From a virus, in the IMG/VR virus record IMGVR_UViG_3300005542_000007, positions 1 to 64,000 of that record: a stretch of 64,000 nt of DNA. One strand, written 5' to 3'. Position numbers and translations under genes: made by a program. Positions 22,083 to 31,832 of this stretch are shown in pieces. A model generated the notes under the pieces. That model did not search any database, was not told the DNA's origin, and saw nothing but the letters and a program-made list of their open reading frames with translations. Positions within the stretch are counted from its first letter, which is position 1. Every line of letters starts with the position of its first letter.

Positions 22083-22250
22083 ATGGGTAAAGAAGAAATA
22101 AAGATTCGGCTAACTTGGCCGTCCGATATGGACCCGTCTACAAAAGTCCACAGAGTTAAGACAGGCTACAACAAAAAGCATGTCAAGAAAGAAATCGAAG
22201 ACGCTTTGCTAGAAGCGGAAGACGAAAACGCAGACTTGGATTGGCCATGA
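22083..22250 (+). CDS. 55-aa charged protein
   Basis: ATG at 22083, TGA at 22248-22250 overlapping the HNH start. Basic middle, acidic end; no motif recognised. First gene after the promoter-like element, with AGGAGAA upstream. Confidence 0.45.
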   Translation: MGKEEIKIRLTWPSDMDPSTKVHRVKTGYNKKHVKKEIEDALLEAEDENADLDWP

Positions 22251-22921
22251 AAAAACGCAAGTGCAGAACATGCGAAACGTTCAAAAATATTATTGAATTT
22301 GGAAAATTAAAAGCGTCTTCAGATGGTCTTAATACAATTTGTAAGTCCTGTAATGCTGCGGCGGCTCTTGCAAGTTATTACAGGCACCTCAAACGAAATA
22401 GAATTACTCACAAGAAAAGTGCCATACGATGGAGAAAAAATAACAAATCTCATATTTCAAAACACATGAAAGAATATTATGGGACAAATTCTAATAGAAT
22501 AAAAAGACGACAAAAGAGGCGTATTAAAGCCAAGCCAGAAAATAGAAAACGATCCTTACAAAAATACTATAATAAAAATAAAGAGAAGTGCAGACGTAAT
22601 CTTCGAGATTGGAGAAGAAAAAATCCTAAAAAAGCGAAAGCGCAGTCAAATGTTAGAAGGCATAAAGTACGAAAAGCAACTCCAAAGTGGTTATCCAAAA
22701 AATTATTTGTTAAAGTTGTTAACTTTTATGAAAGATGCCCGACAAAATTAACCGTTGATCATATCGTACCCATAAATGGAGAAAAAGTTTCTGGTTTAAA
22801 TGTTCCGTGGAATCTTCAATATTTAACTCCATCAAGGAACAGCAGTAAAGGCAATAGAATAAATCTTTTAGAAGCTTCCGAACAATACGGGAAAATATTG
22901 AAAAAAGTTGGATTAAAGTAG
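22247..22921 (+). CDS. HNH endonuclease, homing type (family 1, copy B)
   Basis: 224 aa from the ATG at 22247 (ATGA overlap). N-terminal C-x2-C and C-x2-C zinc group, an extremely Lys/Arg-rich middle, then L-T-V-D-H-I-V-P-I, V-P-W-N-L-Q-Y-L-T and N-S-S-K-G-N. Paralogue of the gene at 16620. The insertion lies at the border of the virion-protein block. Confidence 0.75.
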   Translation: MKKRKCRTCETFKNIIEFGKLKASSDGLNTICKSCNAAAALASYYRHLKRNRITHKKSAIRWRKNNKSHISKHMKEYYGTNSNRIKRRQKRRIKAKPENRKRSLQKYYNKNKEKCRRNLRDWRRKNPKKAKAQSNVRRHKVRKATPKWLSKKLFVKVVNFYERCPTKLTVDHIVPINGEKVSGLNVPWNLQYLTPSRNSSKGNRINLLEASEQYGKILKKVGLK

Positions 22922-22943
22922 ATTTTATTTAAGGAGAATTACA

Positions 22944-24116
22944 ATGGCAAAATGGATTGACCAGTTGTTCAGTTTGAACAAAGAAGCATCCACGGATGCC
23001 CAACAGGAATTTACGAAGAAAGTAAAAGCTTCTGGATGGGTTGATGGAGTGATGGGAATTGACGAACCAGCTTTAGTTAAAGAAGCTGACCAGAAGATAG
23101 AAGCCGAGCTTGCTGTTCGTGATGAAATTACGAAGGAAGCGGCTTATGAACCATTTCAGACAACTGAAGAAACTCTTAAGCATGACTACCGCAGAGACGT
23201 TTCTATCCTCAGTGACTTTACGCTTGCTTCAATGATTGCTGAAATGCGCGGCCATGCTAAGCAGGATTTTCCTGAGAACGCTACCGAATATTTTGAAGCC
23301 GCAAAGAAAGACGTTAAATCTGACCGTAAAGCAGTTGAAAAGGAACTCTTGGAAGGTACTGGAATGTCAGCACAACTTGATACATTTAAAGCTTTTGCTG
23401 ACTACAAGAAAGATGAAACTCCTAAACAAGCTACGGAGAAAGAGCTTTACAAGCCGCAGCTAAAAGATGTCAACGATGACCTTTCCAAAGGTGGAAAGGT
23501 TGACGCTTACGCCGAGACTGATGAACAACATGCGAAAACTATGTTGGGTGTTGGCCGCGAAGAGTCTGAAAGAACAGATGTAACCGCGCAGCCTGGGGAA
23601 GTTCATAAAAATGCCGCTTTGGTTCGTGATCCAGACACCGAGCTTCATATTGGTACGATTGTTCGTTTAGCGCGAACCATAATGACAAAAGAAGGCTTTC
23701 TACTTCCAGAAGGTTCTAGTTGGGAAGTGACTGAATTGGACGGATACCATTACACAATTAGCGCCAATGGCAAGAGCCACACAATCAGTGGACACGACAG
23801 CCCAAAGTTCAATAAGCTTGCATCACAGAAAGAAGCTGGATCTCCTCCATGTGCAAAATGTGGAAACAGCAAATACGAACATCCCACAGATGATGGGCAT
23901 TGTTCACAATACGTTCCTCCCACATCTGAGGAGCCTAAAAAGGCTTCACAAGAGATTGAGAACCGAGCAACCAAGGAGCAGATTTTTATTAAAATTGCAG
24001 AAATTAAATCTCCGTGGGCTGTAGTAGAAAAAGACGGACAAGAAGTAATTGCCAGGATTTCAGACGAACAAGTTTCCAAAGAATCAGTAGAGGAAAAAGA
24101 GAATTTAAATAAGTAA
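22944..24116 (+). CDS. Probable virion protein with cleavage-type motifs and a zinc module
   Basis: 390 aa, strong ribosome site (AAGGAGAATTACA). It starts with a 15-residue leader ending L11-N-K-E-A15, the motif seen at domain borders across the virion proteins. Further copies: L-V-K-E-A, I-T-K-E-A and a Q-K-E-A before a zinc module C-A-K-C-G-x5-H ... C-S-Q-Y-V-P-P. That module resembles the mini zinc-finger proteins upstream. The centre is acidic helix; residues about 225-290 look like a small barrel. I infer an internal head or packaged protein cut by the maturation protease. Confidence 0.55.
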   Translation: MAKWIDQLFSLNKEASTDAQQEFTKKVKASGWVDGVMGIDEPALVKEADQKIEAELAVRDEITKEAAYEPFQTTEETLKHDYRRDVSILSDFTLASMIAEMRGHAKQDFPENATEYFEAAKKDVKSDRKAVEKELLEGTGMSAQLDTFKAFADYKKDETPKQATEKELYKPQLKDVNDDLSKGGKVDAYAETDEQHAKTMLGVGREESERTDVTAQPGEVHKNAALVRDPDTELHIGTIVRLARTIMTKEGFLLPEGSSWEVTELDGYHYTISANGKSHTISGHDSPKFNKLASQKEAGSPPCAKCGNSKYEHPTDDGHCSQYVPPTSEEPKKASQEIENRATKEQIFIKIAEIKSPWAVVEKDGQEVIARISDEQVSKESVEEKENLNK

Positions 24117-24131
24117 TAGAGGTCGTCAGCC

Positions 24132-24314
24132 ATGTTTAAAGATGCCTATGAAATCCCTATAAACGTGGGAGACACGGTGCTTCTTAAAGATGGCTGTATT
24201 TGTTTCATAAGAGATTTTGTTGTATACGAAATGGCCGTTGAGACACTTTTAGAGGACAAACTTACACACAATTTTAGGACAGAGCAACCAAGAAACATAA
24301 TGAAAATTTCGTAA
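24132..24314 (+). CDS. Small barrel-like protein
   Basis: 60 aa. I-N-V-G-D-T-V-L-L-K-D-G looks like the first strands of an SH3-like barrel. It sits between two large virion-type genes. Function unknown. Confidence 0.5.
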   Translation: MFKDAYEIPINVGDTVLLKDGCICFIRDFVVYEMAVETLLEDKLTHNFRTEQPRNIMKIS

Positions 24315-24327
24315 CGAGGACACCACT

Positions 24328-27300
24328 ATGCTAGAAAAATTCGCAGGATACAAAACCCAGATTCGTGTACTTGAGAAAAAACTCAAGGAGATGGACCATT
24401 CTAAACTTTCACCAGCTAAAGTTAAAGAGGTGACGGAAGCTATCCAAAATCTCAAGAGTCTTGTCAAAGAGAAAGAAGATAAGAGAATTGAGCGCAAAAA
24501 GAAGAAAGAAGAAGCTGCTGCATCTAAACCCGTCGAAACTCCCAAAGTGGAAGCTGTTGCACAACCAGCCGAAGTTGTCAAGGAATCTTCCCCAGCACCC
24601 ACCGAAGTAACCAAAGAATCTACCGTCGAGAAATTTGCAGTTGATAGTAAAGTGGAACCCATTCGTGGTACTCCTGGAAGTTGGGGTACTGTTATCCGCG
24701 AAGCTGGAGTTAATGGTGATCCTTTAATTTACGTTAAGTGGAATGAAGGACATTTGAAAACCGCCCATGGCGATTACGGTGCGTATTATCCTTCCGATTT
24801 GCGTCTCAAAGTGGAAGCAAAGTCTCCAACCGATTATGTTCCCCGCGAACAGGTGTACAACCTCGAAGCTGATTACAAAGGTAAACTTTCAGCGATGATT
24901 AAGGATTTGGAAGAGGAAATTAAAACGGCTTATGATAAAGGTGAGGCAGTTTGGGCCCATCGTTTAGAACAGAAATTGTCTGATGCAAAGAAAGCCCTTG
25001 AAGAAAAATCTGAGAAAGAAGCTGCTGGTGTCCACGAGGGCTGGGATGTTATTCTTAACGGTAAAGTTATAAATAAAGTTTTTTATGTTCCAGGCGTATC
25101 GGCTGATGAAGTTAAAAGAGGTTTGGTTGAGCATGATGGATTTGACCCAGGAATTACAGTACGCAAAGAAAAACGCGCAGAAGATGAAAATGGAAGTGGT
25201 GGAACCAATAAACTTAAAGTGATTGATTTAACGCCAGCGCATGATAAAGACCCACAGGAGAAAGCCACAGGCTATGGTGGAGATCGTTCTATGGGAGCTT
25301 TGGTAGCACCTAACAGCGATGAGAATTCTTTGCCTTTAGAATCTTCTTTGGATAAAGATGCGAAGCACACTTTGAAGATTAAAAGCCTTGACGATGCTAT
25401 GGCAGATTGTTCAGAAGGTGACTGGCATTTTAGCGGTACCGGAGCCAGAACAAAAGAAGAAATTGAAGAACAATTTAAAAAGCATGTTCACGCCTCCCTC
25501 AATAAAAATTCCATAAATATTACAGTAGCTGAAAAGCTTTTCGTTGTTAATCCTTTAGCCAAGACAGCAGAGAATGAATACGTTTACGATGTATCTTTGT
25601 CCAATGGCGATAAGTTTTGTAAAATTACCTCCGAAGCCGAAATGGGTCAGGAGCATCTTTCTTATGCCATTGAGAAAGCTATTTTGAATCACAAAGAAGC
25701 ATCAAACAAGTGTGCAATCTGCAATATGGAATTTAAATCGTGGGAAGAATATGACGCACATAAAAAAGAAAAACACGGCCCCAAAATGGCCAAGCTTGTA
25801 AGCAACCTCGCCTTCTTGAAGAAAGGCTCGTTTGTCTCTATTTTAAATGTTGATAAAACAAAGAAACAAGTTAAGTTTGCATCATTAGATGGAACTCTTC
25901 GAGGTTGGGCACCAATACAGAAGTTTGCAGCATTTGCCGCTCCAGAAACCAATCTCGTTCCACATGAAAATCATCAAGATGAAGTGTTGGCTGAAAGTGG
26001 GCATGAGCTTCTAGTATCCTGTCCGGCCAACAGCACAAACGTTATTTGGAGAGCGGTTGAAGCTCCTCCGGCCACACCAGAAAGTTTGAATGATTTAGAA
26101 AGTAAGAAAATAGTTCCACACACGAAAGAATGTAATGAAGCAAATGACAGACATGTTGGGCCAACTGAAATTTGTATTTGTGATAGTAAGAAAGAAGCAG
26201 CCAAAGATTGTCCAGACTGTCATGGAAACTTTGTAGGGAAAGAAGATGAGAAATGCCCTACATGTGGAAGGTTTGCTGTAGAAGCACATTGTGGAATGCC
26301 TCATGGAGAGAAAAAAGAAGCTCGTGGATGCGATCAATGCAATGCAGCTATGATTAACGGTGTGTTTTGTCATGAAACTGGTTGTCCCAATAAACGCAAA
26401 GAACGTGAGCAGGAAGATATGGAGATGGAAAGCTCTTTAAATAAAGATTCCCACATTCGCCACGAAGATGGGAAATGGGTTATTTACAGTCACGATTACA
26501 AAAAGAAGCTTGGAACTTATGACACTGAAGAAGAAGCTAAAAAGCGTTTGGGACAAATTGAATATTTTAAGCATCAAGGTTCATTGCATCCATTATCCAA
26601 GAAAGAGGCTGCTGAAAAACTTAAACGTTGTGATTGCGGAAATTTAGTTTACCCAAATCATAAAGAACGATATGGGCATGAGTATATTACCCCAACAGAA
26701 TCCAAGAAAGAAGCTGGTGCAATGGATACAAAATGTGAAGAATGTGGTGAACCTTTGGGTCCTGAAGCATTCCTTTCCAAATGGCCAGTTTGTGGTAAAT
26801 GCACAAAGAAACGCCATGAGAAAGCAGTAGGAAAGAGAGCAGACCAGAATATTTCTCTAGAGCAACAGATACAAGGGTTTAAAGATCGCATGAGCGCAGT
26901 GACTGAAAGACTTTCAAATCCTCCAGTTAAAACAGCCGCTGAAACTTCAGAGCAAGCTCAAGAAGGTGAGAAGGTTATCGCCACTCCAGAGCTTATTGAA
27001 TCCATCGAGCGTGGAATTGACCTGCTCGAACAAAGGGTTGGAGAGGAAATTGCTCCAGAACAACAAACTAAATTAGAAGAGATGGAAAATCTTCTCTGGT
27101 CTGTTGAAGACTCTTTAGGACTTTCTCATCCATTACCTGAACACGAGAGGGTTGAACCAGAACATGCAACCGAAGTTGAAAAGCGCGAAGACGTTGAGAA
27201 AGAATCTGACATGTCCAACGTGCCTCCCCCCACCCCCGCGCCCCAGGGCTTTAGATATGCTTGGGAACCTATTAATAAAGAATGGATAATGGTAGCTGAC

Positions 27301-27339
27301 CCTAACGCAACTGGCACAGGAACAGGTGGAACGTACTAA
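24328..27339 (+). CDS. Giant multidomain virion-type polyprotein with zinc fingers
   Basis: 1003 aa. Order seen: coiled-coil start; SH3-like barrel (about 110-170); helical hairpin; strand-rich pieces; a classical C2H2 finger C462-x2-C465-x12-H478-x4-H483; at least three further CxxC/CxxC ribbons (about 630-665, 675-695, 760-775 and 800-820); an H-x2-H-E-D-G-K-W ... K-R-L-G-Q-I-E domain common in phage proteins; a helical domain; and a Pro-rich end. K-K-E-A or L-N-K-D motifs precede nearly every module. I read this as an array of independent domains joined by protease sites. No enzyme motif is visible. Confidence 0.6.
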   Translation: MLEKFAGYKTQIRVLEKKLKEMDHSKLSPAKVKEVTEAIQNLKSLVKEKEDKRIERKKKKEEAAASKPVETPKVEAVAQPAEVVKESSPAPTEVTKESTVEKFAVDSKVEPIRGTPGSWGTVIREAGVNGDPLIYVKWNEGHLKTAHGDYGAYYPSDLRLKVEAKSPTDYVPREQVYNLEADYKGKLSAMIKDLEEEIKTAYDKGEAVWAHRLEQKLSDAKKALEEKSEKEAAGVHEGWDVILNGKVINKVFYVPGVSADEVKRGLVEHDGFDPGITVRKEKRAEDENGSGGTNKLKVIDLTPAHDKDPQEKATGYGGDRSMGALVAPNSDENSLPLESSLDKDAKHTLKIKSLDDAMADCSEGDWHFSGTGARTKEEIEEQFKKHVHASLNKNSINITVAEKLFVVNPLAKTAENEYVYDVSLSNGDKFCKITSEAEMGQEHLSYAIEKAILNHKEASNKCAICNMEFKSWEEYDAHKKEKHGPKMAKLVSNLAFLKKGSFVSILNVDKTKKQVKFASLDGTLRGWAPIQKFAAFAAPETNLVPHENHQDEVLAESGHELLVSCPANSTNVIWRAVEAPPATPESLNDLESKKIVPHTKECNEANDRHVGPTEICICDSKKEAAKDCPDCHGNFVGKEDEKCPTCGRFAVEAHCGMPHGEKKEARGCDQCNAAMINGVFCHETGCPNKRKEREQEDMEMESSLNKDSHIRHEDGKWVIYSHDYKKKLGTYDTEEEAKKRLGQIEYFKHQGSLHPLSKKEAAEKLKRCDCGNLVYPNHKERYGHEYITPTESKKEAGAMDTKCEECGEPLGPEAFLSKWPVCGKCTKKRHEKAVGKRADQNISLEQQIQGFKDRMSAVTERLSNPPVKTAAETSEQAQEGEKVIATPELIESIERGIDLLEQRVGEEIAPEQQTKLEEMENLLWSVEDSLGLSHPLPEHERVEPEHATEVEKREDVEKESDMSNVPPPTPAPQGFRYAWEPINKEWIMVADPNATGTGTGGTY

Positions 27340-27351
27340 AAAGAGCTTGAT

Positions 27352-30300
27352 ATGAAAAAGATGCCCACCGCAGTTTTGCCAGCGGATTCTGAGTATGTCT
27401 ACGTACCTGATACGGACAGTTGGATTGTTCAGAAAAAGTCAGGTAATAAAGTACTGTCTAAAAAAGAAGCTTCTTTAATTATCCTCGCCCGTTTAGAAGA
27501 GATACATTCTAACTTGTTGAAGCAAGCTATTCAGCAGCAGGATGTTGTAGATTTTTATCTCCTTTCCCTCCTACCTCCAGACTACCTACAAGGTGATGAA
27601 ATAGGCACCGAACATTACGACGCCCTTTCTATTTTTAAATCGATTATTATGTCCCTCCGCGATGAATACATTGAGCGCGGTATGGATGAGTTAAAGGATG
27701 AAGCTAAAACTACAAGATGGGTTAAAGCTATTCCTGAAGAAGACATGCCAGAGGATTTGAAACCGTATTATAAATATCACGACGAACCATTTAGAAGTCG
27801 TCATGAATTTTATGAGGACGATGATAGATCATGGACTTATACGTGTTATAATTGTCAGAAAGGTTTGGAAGAAGGTGACGCTTATATTTTTAATGACGAA
27901 ACATATTGTGAAGATTGTGAAGGCGAAGCTATCAATGACGCAATAAAAGACAATGTTGCTTATTGCACAACTCACAATGTGTTTGTAACGGACGACGAGG
28001 GAATAAAGGAGTACATGTACGATTATCCAGTATCTGATGCGGAAAGCCATCCGGTAGGTCCAGAACATCAATTGGTTCGTTACAAAGAAGGAGTTCCAAT
28101 TTGGGATGAGATTCAAGAAAATGCAAAGAAACAATTACAATTAGAATTTGCGAAACGAAGAAAGAAGAGAGAACAAAAACAACCCAAACAATTAAATCTT
28201 CCCCAACCCACTTCCATGGCGTTCCCCGAAGCTTCTTTAAAGCAAGCTGGTGAAGGCGGTAGCAGCGGTCAAATTCACAGTGAAGATGGATGGTGGGAAG
28301 CACCACATAATTTTGACGATTATTCTTCCACAGATTTCTACAAGATTTTTGCATTAGCCCCTTGGAAATCCATGTATGGTGGTCCTTTGTGGGCTGAAGT
28401 AGCCAAAACCATTACTCAGATGGAGGGCACAACCGATTGGCAAAAGCTTATGGTTCTTATCGACCATTTTCATGACTTGGGCCACAATACAGGTAAGCTC
28501 TTAGACAAGTTTTCAGAGTGGCATAAATGGTTTAAAGAATTCTTAGACGAGAAAGCAAAAAAGAATTCTCTTCGATATCTTCTTCAAAGAGCTTCTGGTC
28601 CAGTTAAAAACCTCGTTACGGATTATTTACGAACATATGGAAAAACCTGGGTGGAGGAAGAAGAGGAACGTGAGTCTGCTGAAAGTAAATTGGAAGTTGG
28701 CGATGAAGCTATTTTTAATGGCCAAGTAGTTACGATTTTAAAAATATTTGAACCATCACATGTAGCTGATGTTCAATACACCGATGGTAAAAAAGACAGA
28801 GTTGTGATTGAAGATTTGAAAGAAATAGACATGCCAGCAGCCGTTTCAAGTCAGAAAGTACAATTACGAAAACTATCTAAAAAGCACGAAGAAGAAGCCA
28901 TTTGTCCATCTTGTGGGGAATGGAAACCAACTGATTTCTCTCCAGAACAATTGAAAGAGATGGACTGGGAATGTCTAGATTGTTCAACCAAACGAGCCCT
29001 TAATCCACAGGACCTTCCCGAGAATAGAGGACAGAAAGAAATTACAACTTTTGATCCTGAATATCAGTGGCTCCTTAAACTCATAAACGTTGTAACGAAG
29101 GCAGGAGTTCCTGCCCACGAAATAAAAGCCTTGAGTACGCAACATCCATTTGTTACAATTGATGACGCAGGTGATTTGGCCGCACAGATTTGGACATTGG
29201 CAACTGAAAGGTACCACATTCCACGAGAATGGTTGATGAAGAAATTGCCTGAAAAAAAAGCTAGTTTAAAAAAACAAGCAGAGATTATAGAGATTGGACT
29301 TACAAGCACCTCCCCACTTTTTCCTATTTTTATAAATCCAACTCCCAATGAAGCTTTGGGGTTATTGGCACGATCTCAAACAGGCGAACTAAGATATTTA
29401 TTTGGTGAGGATGGAAATACTTATCTGTGGGATGGGTATCATGGCGTTCATTTTGATGTGATAAATGAATTACATGCGTTGGGTTTTGATGTAGATGCTC
29501 ACACACCACAAGGAGAAGTTGTAGGTGAAAAAGCAGTTAGACAAATTTTTGGCACTTTAAATACAAAAGCTTACGAAGGCGGATATCCAACCGAGGAAGA
29601 CGCTACTTATATGGGTGGCGGTCCACAGGGTACCGTTGCTTATGAACCTGCTAAGCATGATTCTCAAACAGGTAGACGTGAAAGGGATGATGGAGAACCA
29701 ATAGTTATTTGTCCCAAATGCAAATCAAATAAAGTAGCAAAAGAAGGCGAACAAGTTAAGTGTCAAGCTTGCGGAACTAATTTTATTCCAGAACCAGATA
29801 GAGGTTCAGACGACCCAACAGTAAACGATTATAGCCAGAACTATTTTTTCGGACCTAGGGATCTCGGAACGGTGCCTAATAAGCAGCCAGGAGATTCCTT
29901 TTGGCAACCTTGGGGAACTGAGAACTCCGACGGAGTTTCTTCCAATGTTATGATGAGTAGTTTCAAATCCTTTATGCGTAAGCAATCCAATTTAAACAAA
30001 GTAGCTCACTGCGGCCCTTGTTCAGTCCTTAAGATGGAAGCTCTTCACATTCTCATCGATCTTTATTACAAAGATAATGATTTATTCCCCGAAGAAGTTA
30101 TAGAAGAACTTTCTGTTGCTACAACCGAGCTTGAGGTTGATAATTTTAACGACATTTTAGAAAGTGTTATTGAAGAATATTTAGAAGAGAAAGCTGAAGA
30201 GGTCGGAGATAAACTTCCAAAGCTTAAGAACCTTTTGATTGCTCTTAAAGATATTGCGCCTAAGCTTGGGAATGAAATTGAGATTGTGGATAAGCAAGCA

Positions 30301-31791
30301 ATGCTCAAACAAGCCTTTGGCACCGTTAAAAACGTTTTGATTATCTGTTCTGGTAATACATGCCGCAGCCCAATGGCCGAGAATATTTTACGTTCCATCC
30401 GTCCAGACTTGAATGTTGTTTCCAGAGGTCTTTACGTTTCCAAGGGAGGACCTATGAGCCCTCCCGCAGAAGTCGCTTTGAAAGAGAAAGGCATTCCCTA
30501 TCAGCCTCACACATCCAAGCAAGTAGACGCTAATGATGTAAACGCCGCTGACTTAATCCTTACAATGGAACAATGGCAGAAAGAAGAAGTTGTAAAACAA
30601 TTTCCACAAGCTAAGAGTAAAACGTTCCTGCTCGGTAGCAAAGAGATTCAAGACCCAGTTGGTGGGAAGGCAGAAGACTACCAAAGAATTAGGGATGAGA
30701 TTGCCCAGGAGTTGGGCAAGATGGGCTCTTTGGATAAACAGGCAAAAGAAGTTCCAACCCCCTCAAACAAAGAAGAATATCCTAAAATTTCAAAACCTAA
30801 ATCAGGGTATGTAGATAATGGCATAGGTTATACATGCGGTCGTTGCGAATATTTTAATCCCGAAAGAGAAAAATGTAAAAAAGTAGAAGGAACTATTAAA
30901 TCGTTTGGTTGTTGTAATTTTTGGGATGGTGAAGGTAAATTCAAAGAAAAAAATAAAACAGCAGAAAAAGCATTAGAGACGGATAAAAGAGCGTTAACAA
31001 AAGAAGAAGCAGTTTATGTTCAATATCCAAATGTTGATTATCGTTGTGATGAGTGTGCATTTTTTAATGCAGAAGCTAAAACGTGTACCAAAGTAGACGG
31101 AGAAATCTCACCAACAGCTTCTTGTAATTTTTGGCAACCAATAAAGAATAAACAAGCTAATTTAATAAAACAAGCCAACCCTCCCAGTAGATTCTGGATT
31201 GCCCCAGATGGGAAAGAGTTTGAAGTATTCTCAGCAGGGCACGGCAAATGGATACAACAAAATCTAAAAACATTAAAACAATATGGCATTAATCCGTCTG
31301 AAGATTTAGATAAAATGAATAAAGAAATGTATGATCGGGGATGGTCCAGAATATCTAATGAACCAGCAGGATCTGGATTTCAAATTCAAGTGGCAGATGT
31401 AAATAAAGTTCCTTCCTACCTAGACGATTTTATAGCAAAACATTTCAAGAAAGGCGAGACAATTTTAGTTGGAGATATAGATGGAGAAGGAATAGAAATA
31501 ACTGATCCCTTTCCTACTCTTCAAAAAGCTATAAATAAAAAGCCAAAATTTTGGGCATCTCAAAAGCAAGCTTCTCTTCTCGATGAAGTATTGGACCAGA
31601 CAACCCAAGATGCAATTGCAAGTGAGTACGGTCCAGCAATGCTAATCGCGTTAAGGTTCTACAACGACGGTATAAGATACGGGCAAAATCCTCAGCGTTC
31701 CATGGCTTACGCACTTGATGAAATTAAGAAGATGGGAAGACCAATAAATCAAAAAGATTTCTTGGAAGTGTTGGATACTTATTTTCAGTAA
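27352..31791 (+). CDS. Giant virion-type polyprotein containing a low-molecular-weight tyrosine phosphatase
   Basis: 1479 aa. Candidate cleavage motifs divide it: A299 (S-L-K-Q-A), A643 (L-K-K-Q-A), A885 (L-N-K-V-A), A988 (L-K-Q-A), A1131 (L-D-K-Q-A), A1275 (L-I-K-Q-A), A1407. Between 988 and 1131 lies a complete low-molecular-weight phosphatase: C999-S-G-N-T-C-R1005-S and the catalytic D1101-P. Segment 1132-1275 holds two similar six-Cys groups like HiPIP-type clusters; 1276-1407 is a domain also present in the protein at 33920; a second shared domain lies at about 650-740. Zinc ribbons occur near 165-190, 520-545 and 785-810. The motifs fall on domain borders, which argues for processing. 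Confidence 0.65.
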   Translation: MKKMPTAVLPADSEYVYVPDTDSWIVQKKSGNKVLSKKEASLIILARLEEIHSNLLKQAIQQQDVVDFYLLSLLPPDYLQGDEIGTEHYDALSIFKSIIMSLRDEYIERGMDELKDEAKTTRWVKAIPEEDMPEDLKPYYKYHDEPFRSRHEFYEDDDRSWTYTCYNCQKGLEEGDAYIFNDETYCEDCEGEAINDAIKDNVAYCTTHNVFVTDDEGIKEYMYDYPVSDAESHPVGPEHQLVRYKEGVPIWDEIQENAKKQLQLEFAKRRKKREQKQPKQLNLPQPTSMAFPEASLKQAGEGGSSGQIHSEDGWWEAPHNFDDYSSTDFYKIFALAPWKSMYGGPLWAEVAKTITQMEGTTDWQKLMVLIDHFHDLGHNTGKLLDKFSEWHKWFKEFLDEKAKKNSLRYLLQRASGPVKNLVTDYLRTYGKTWVEEEEERESAESKLEVGDEAIFNGQVVTILKIFEPSHVADVQYTDGKKDRVVIEDLKEIDMPAAVSSQKVQLRKLSKKHEEEAICPSCGEWKPTDFSPEQLKEMDWECLDCSTKRALNPQDLPENRGQKEITTFDPEYQWLLKLINVVTKAGVPAHEIKALSTQHPFVTIDDAGDLAAQIWTLATERYHIPREWLMKKLPEKKASLKKQAEIIEIGLTSTSPLFPIFINPTPNEALGLLARSQTGELRYLFGEDGNTYLWDGYHGVHFDVINELHALGFDVDAHTPQGEVVGEKAVRQIFGTLNTKAYEGGYPTEEDATYMGGGPQGTVAYEPAKHDSQTGRRERDDGEPIVICPKCKSNKVAKEGEQVKCQACGTNFIPEPDRGSDDPTVNDYSQNYFFGPRDLGTVPNKQPGDSFWQPWGTENSDGVSSNVMMSSFKSFMRKQSNLNKVAHCGPCSVLKMEALHILIDLYYKDNDLFPEEVIEELSVATTELEVDNFNDILESVIEEYLEEKAEEVGDKLPKLKNLLIALKDIAPKLGNEIEIVDKQAMLKQAFGTVKNVLIICSGNTCRSPMAENILRSIRPDLNVVSRGLYVSKGGPMSPPAEVALKEKGIPYQPHTSKQVDANDVNAADLILTMEQWQKEEVVKQFPQAKSKTFLLGSKEIQDPVGGKAEDYQRIRDEIAQELGKMGSLDKQAKEVPTPSNKEEYPKISKPKSGYVDNGIGYTCGRCEYFNPEREKCKKVEGTIKSFGCCNFWDGEGKFKEKNKTAEKALETDKRALTKEEAVYVQYPNVDYRCDECAFFNAEAKTCTKVDGEISPTASCNFWQPIKNKQANLIKQANPPSRFWIAPDGKEFEVFSAGHGKWIQQNLKTLKQYGINPSEDLDKMNKEMYDRGWSRISNEPAGSGFQIQVADVNKVPSYLDDFIAKHFKKGETILVGDIDGEGIEITDPFPTLQKAINKKPKFWASQKQASLLDEVLDQTTQDAIASEYGPAMLIALRFYNDGIRYGQNPQRSMAYALDEIKKMGRPINQKDFLEVLDTYFQ

Positions 31792-31794
31792 GGG

Positions 31795-31823
31795 TTGACG
31801 ATAGGGGCGATTGGTGGTATAAT
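31795..31823 (+). promoter_or_regulatory. Sigma70 promoter for deoC
   Basis: TTGACG at 31795-31800, 17-base spacer ending in TGG, TATAAT at 31818-31823. The predicted start, near 31830, is three bases before the deoC ATG at 31833, so this transcript would also be nearly leaderless. Confidence 0.8.
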
Positions 31824-31832
31824 AGAAAGAGA

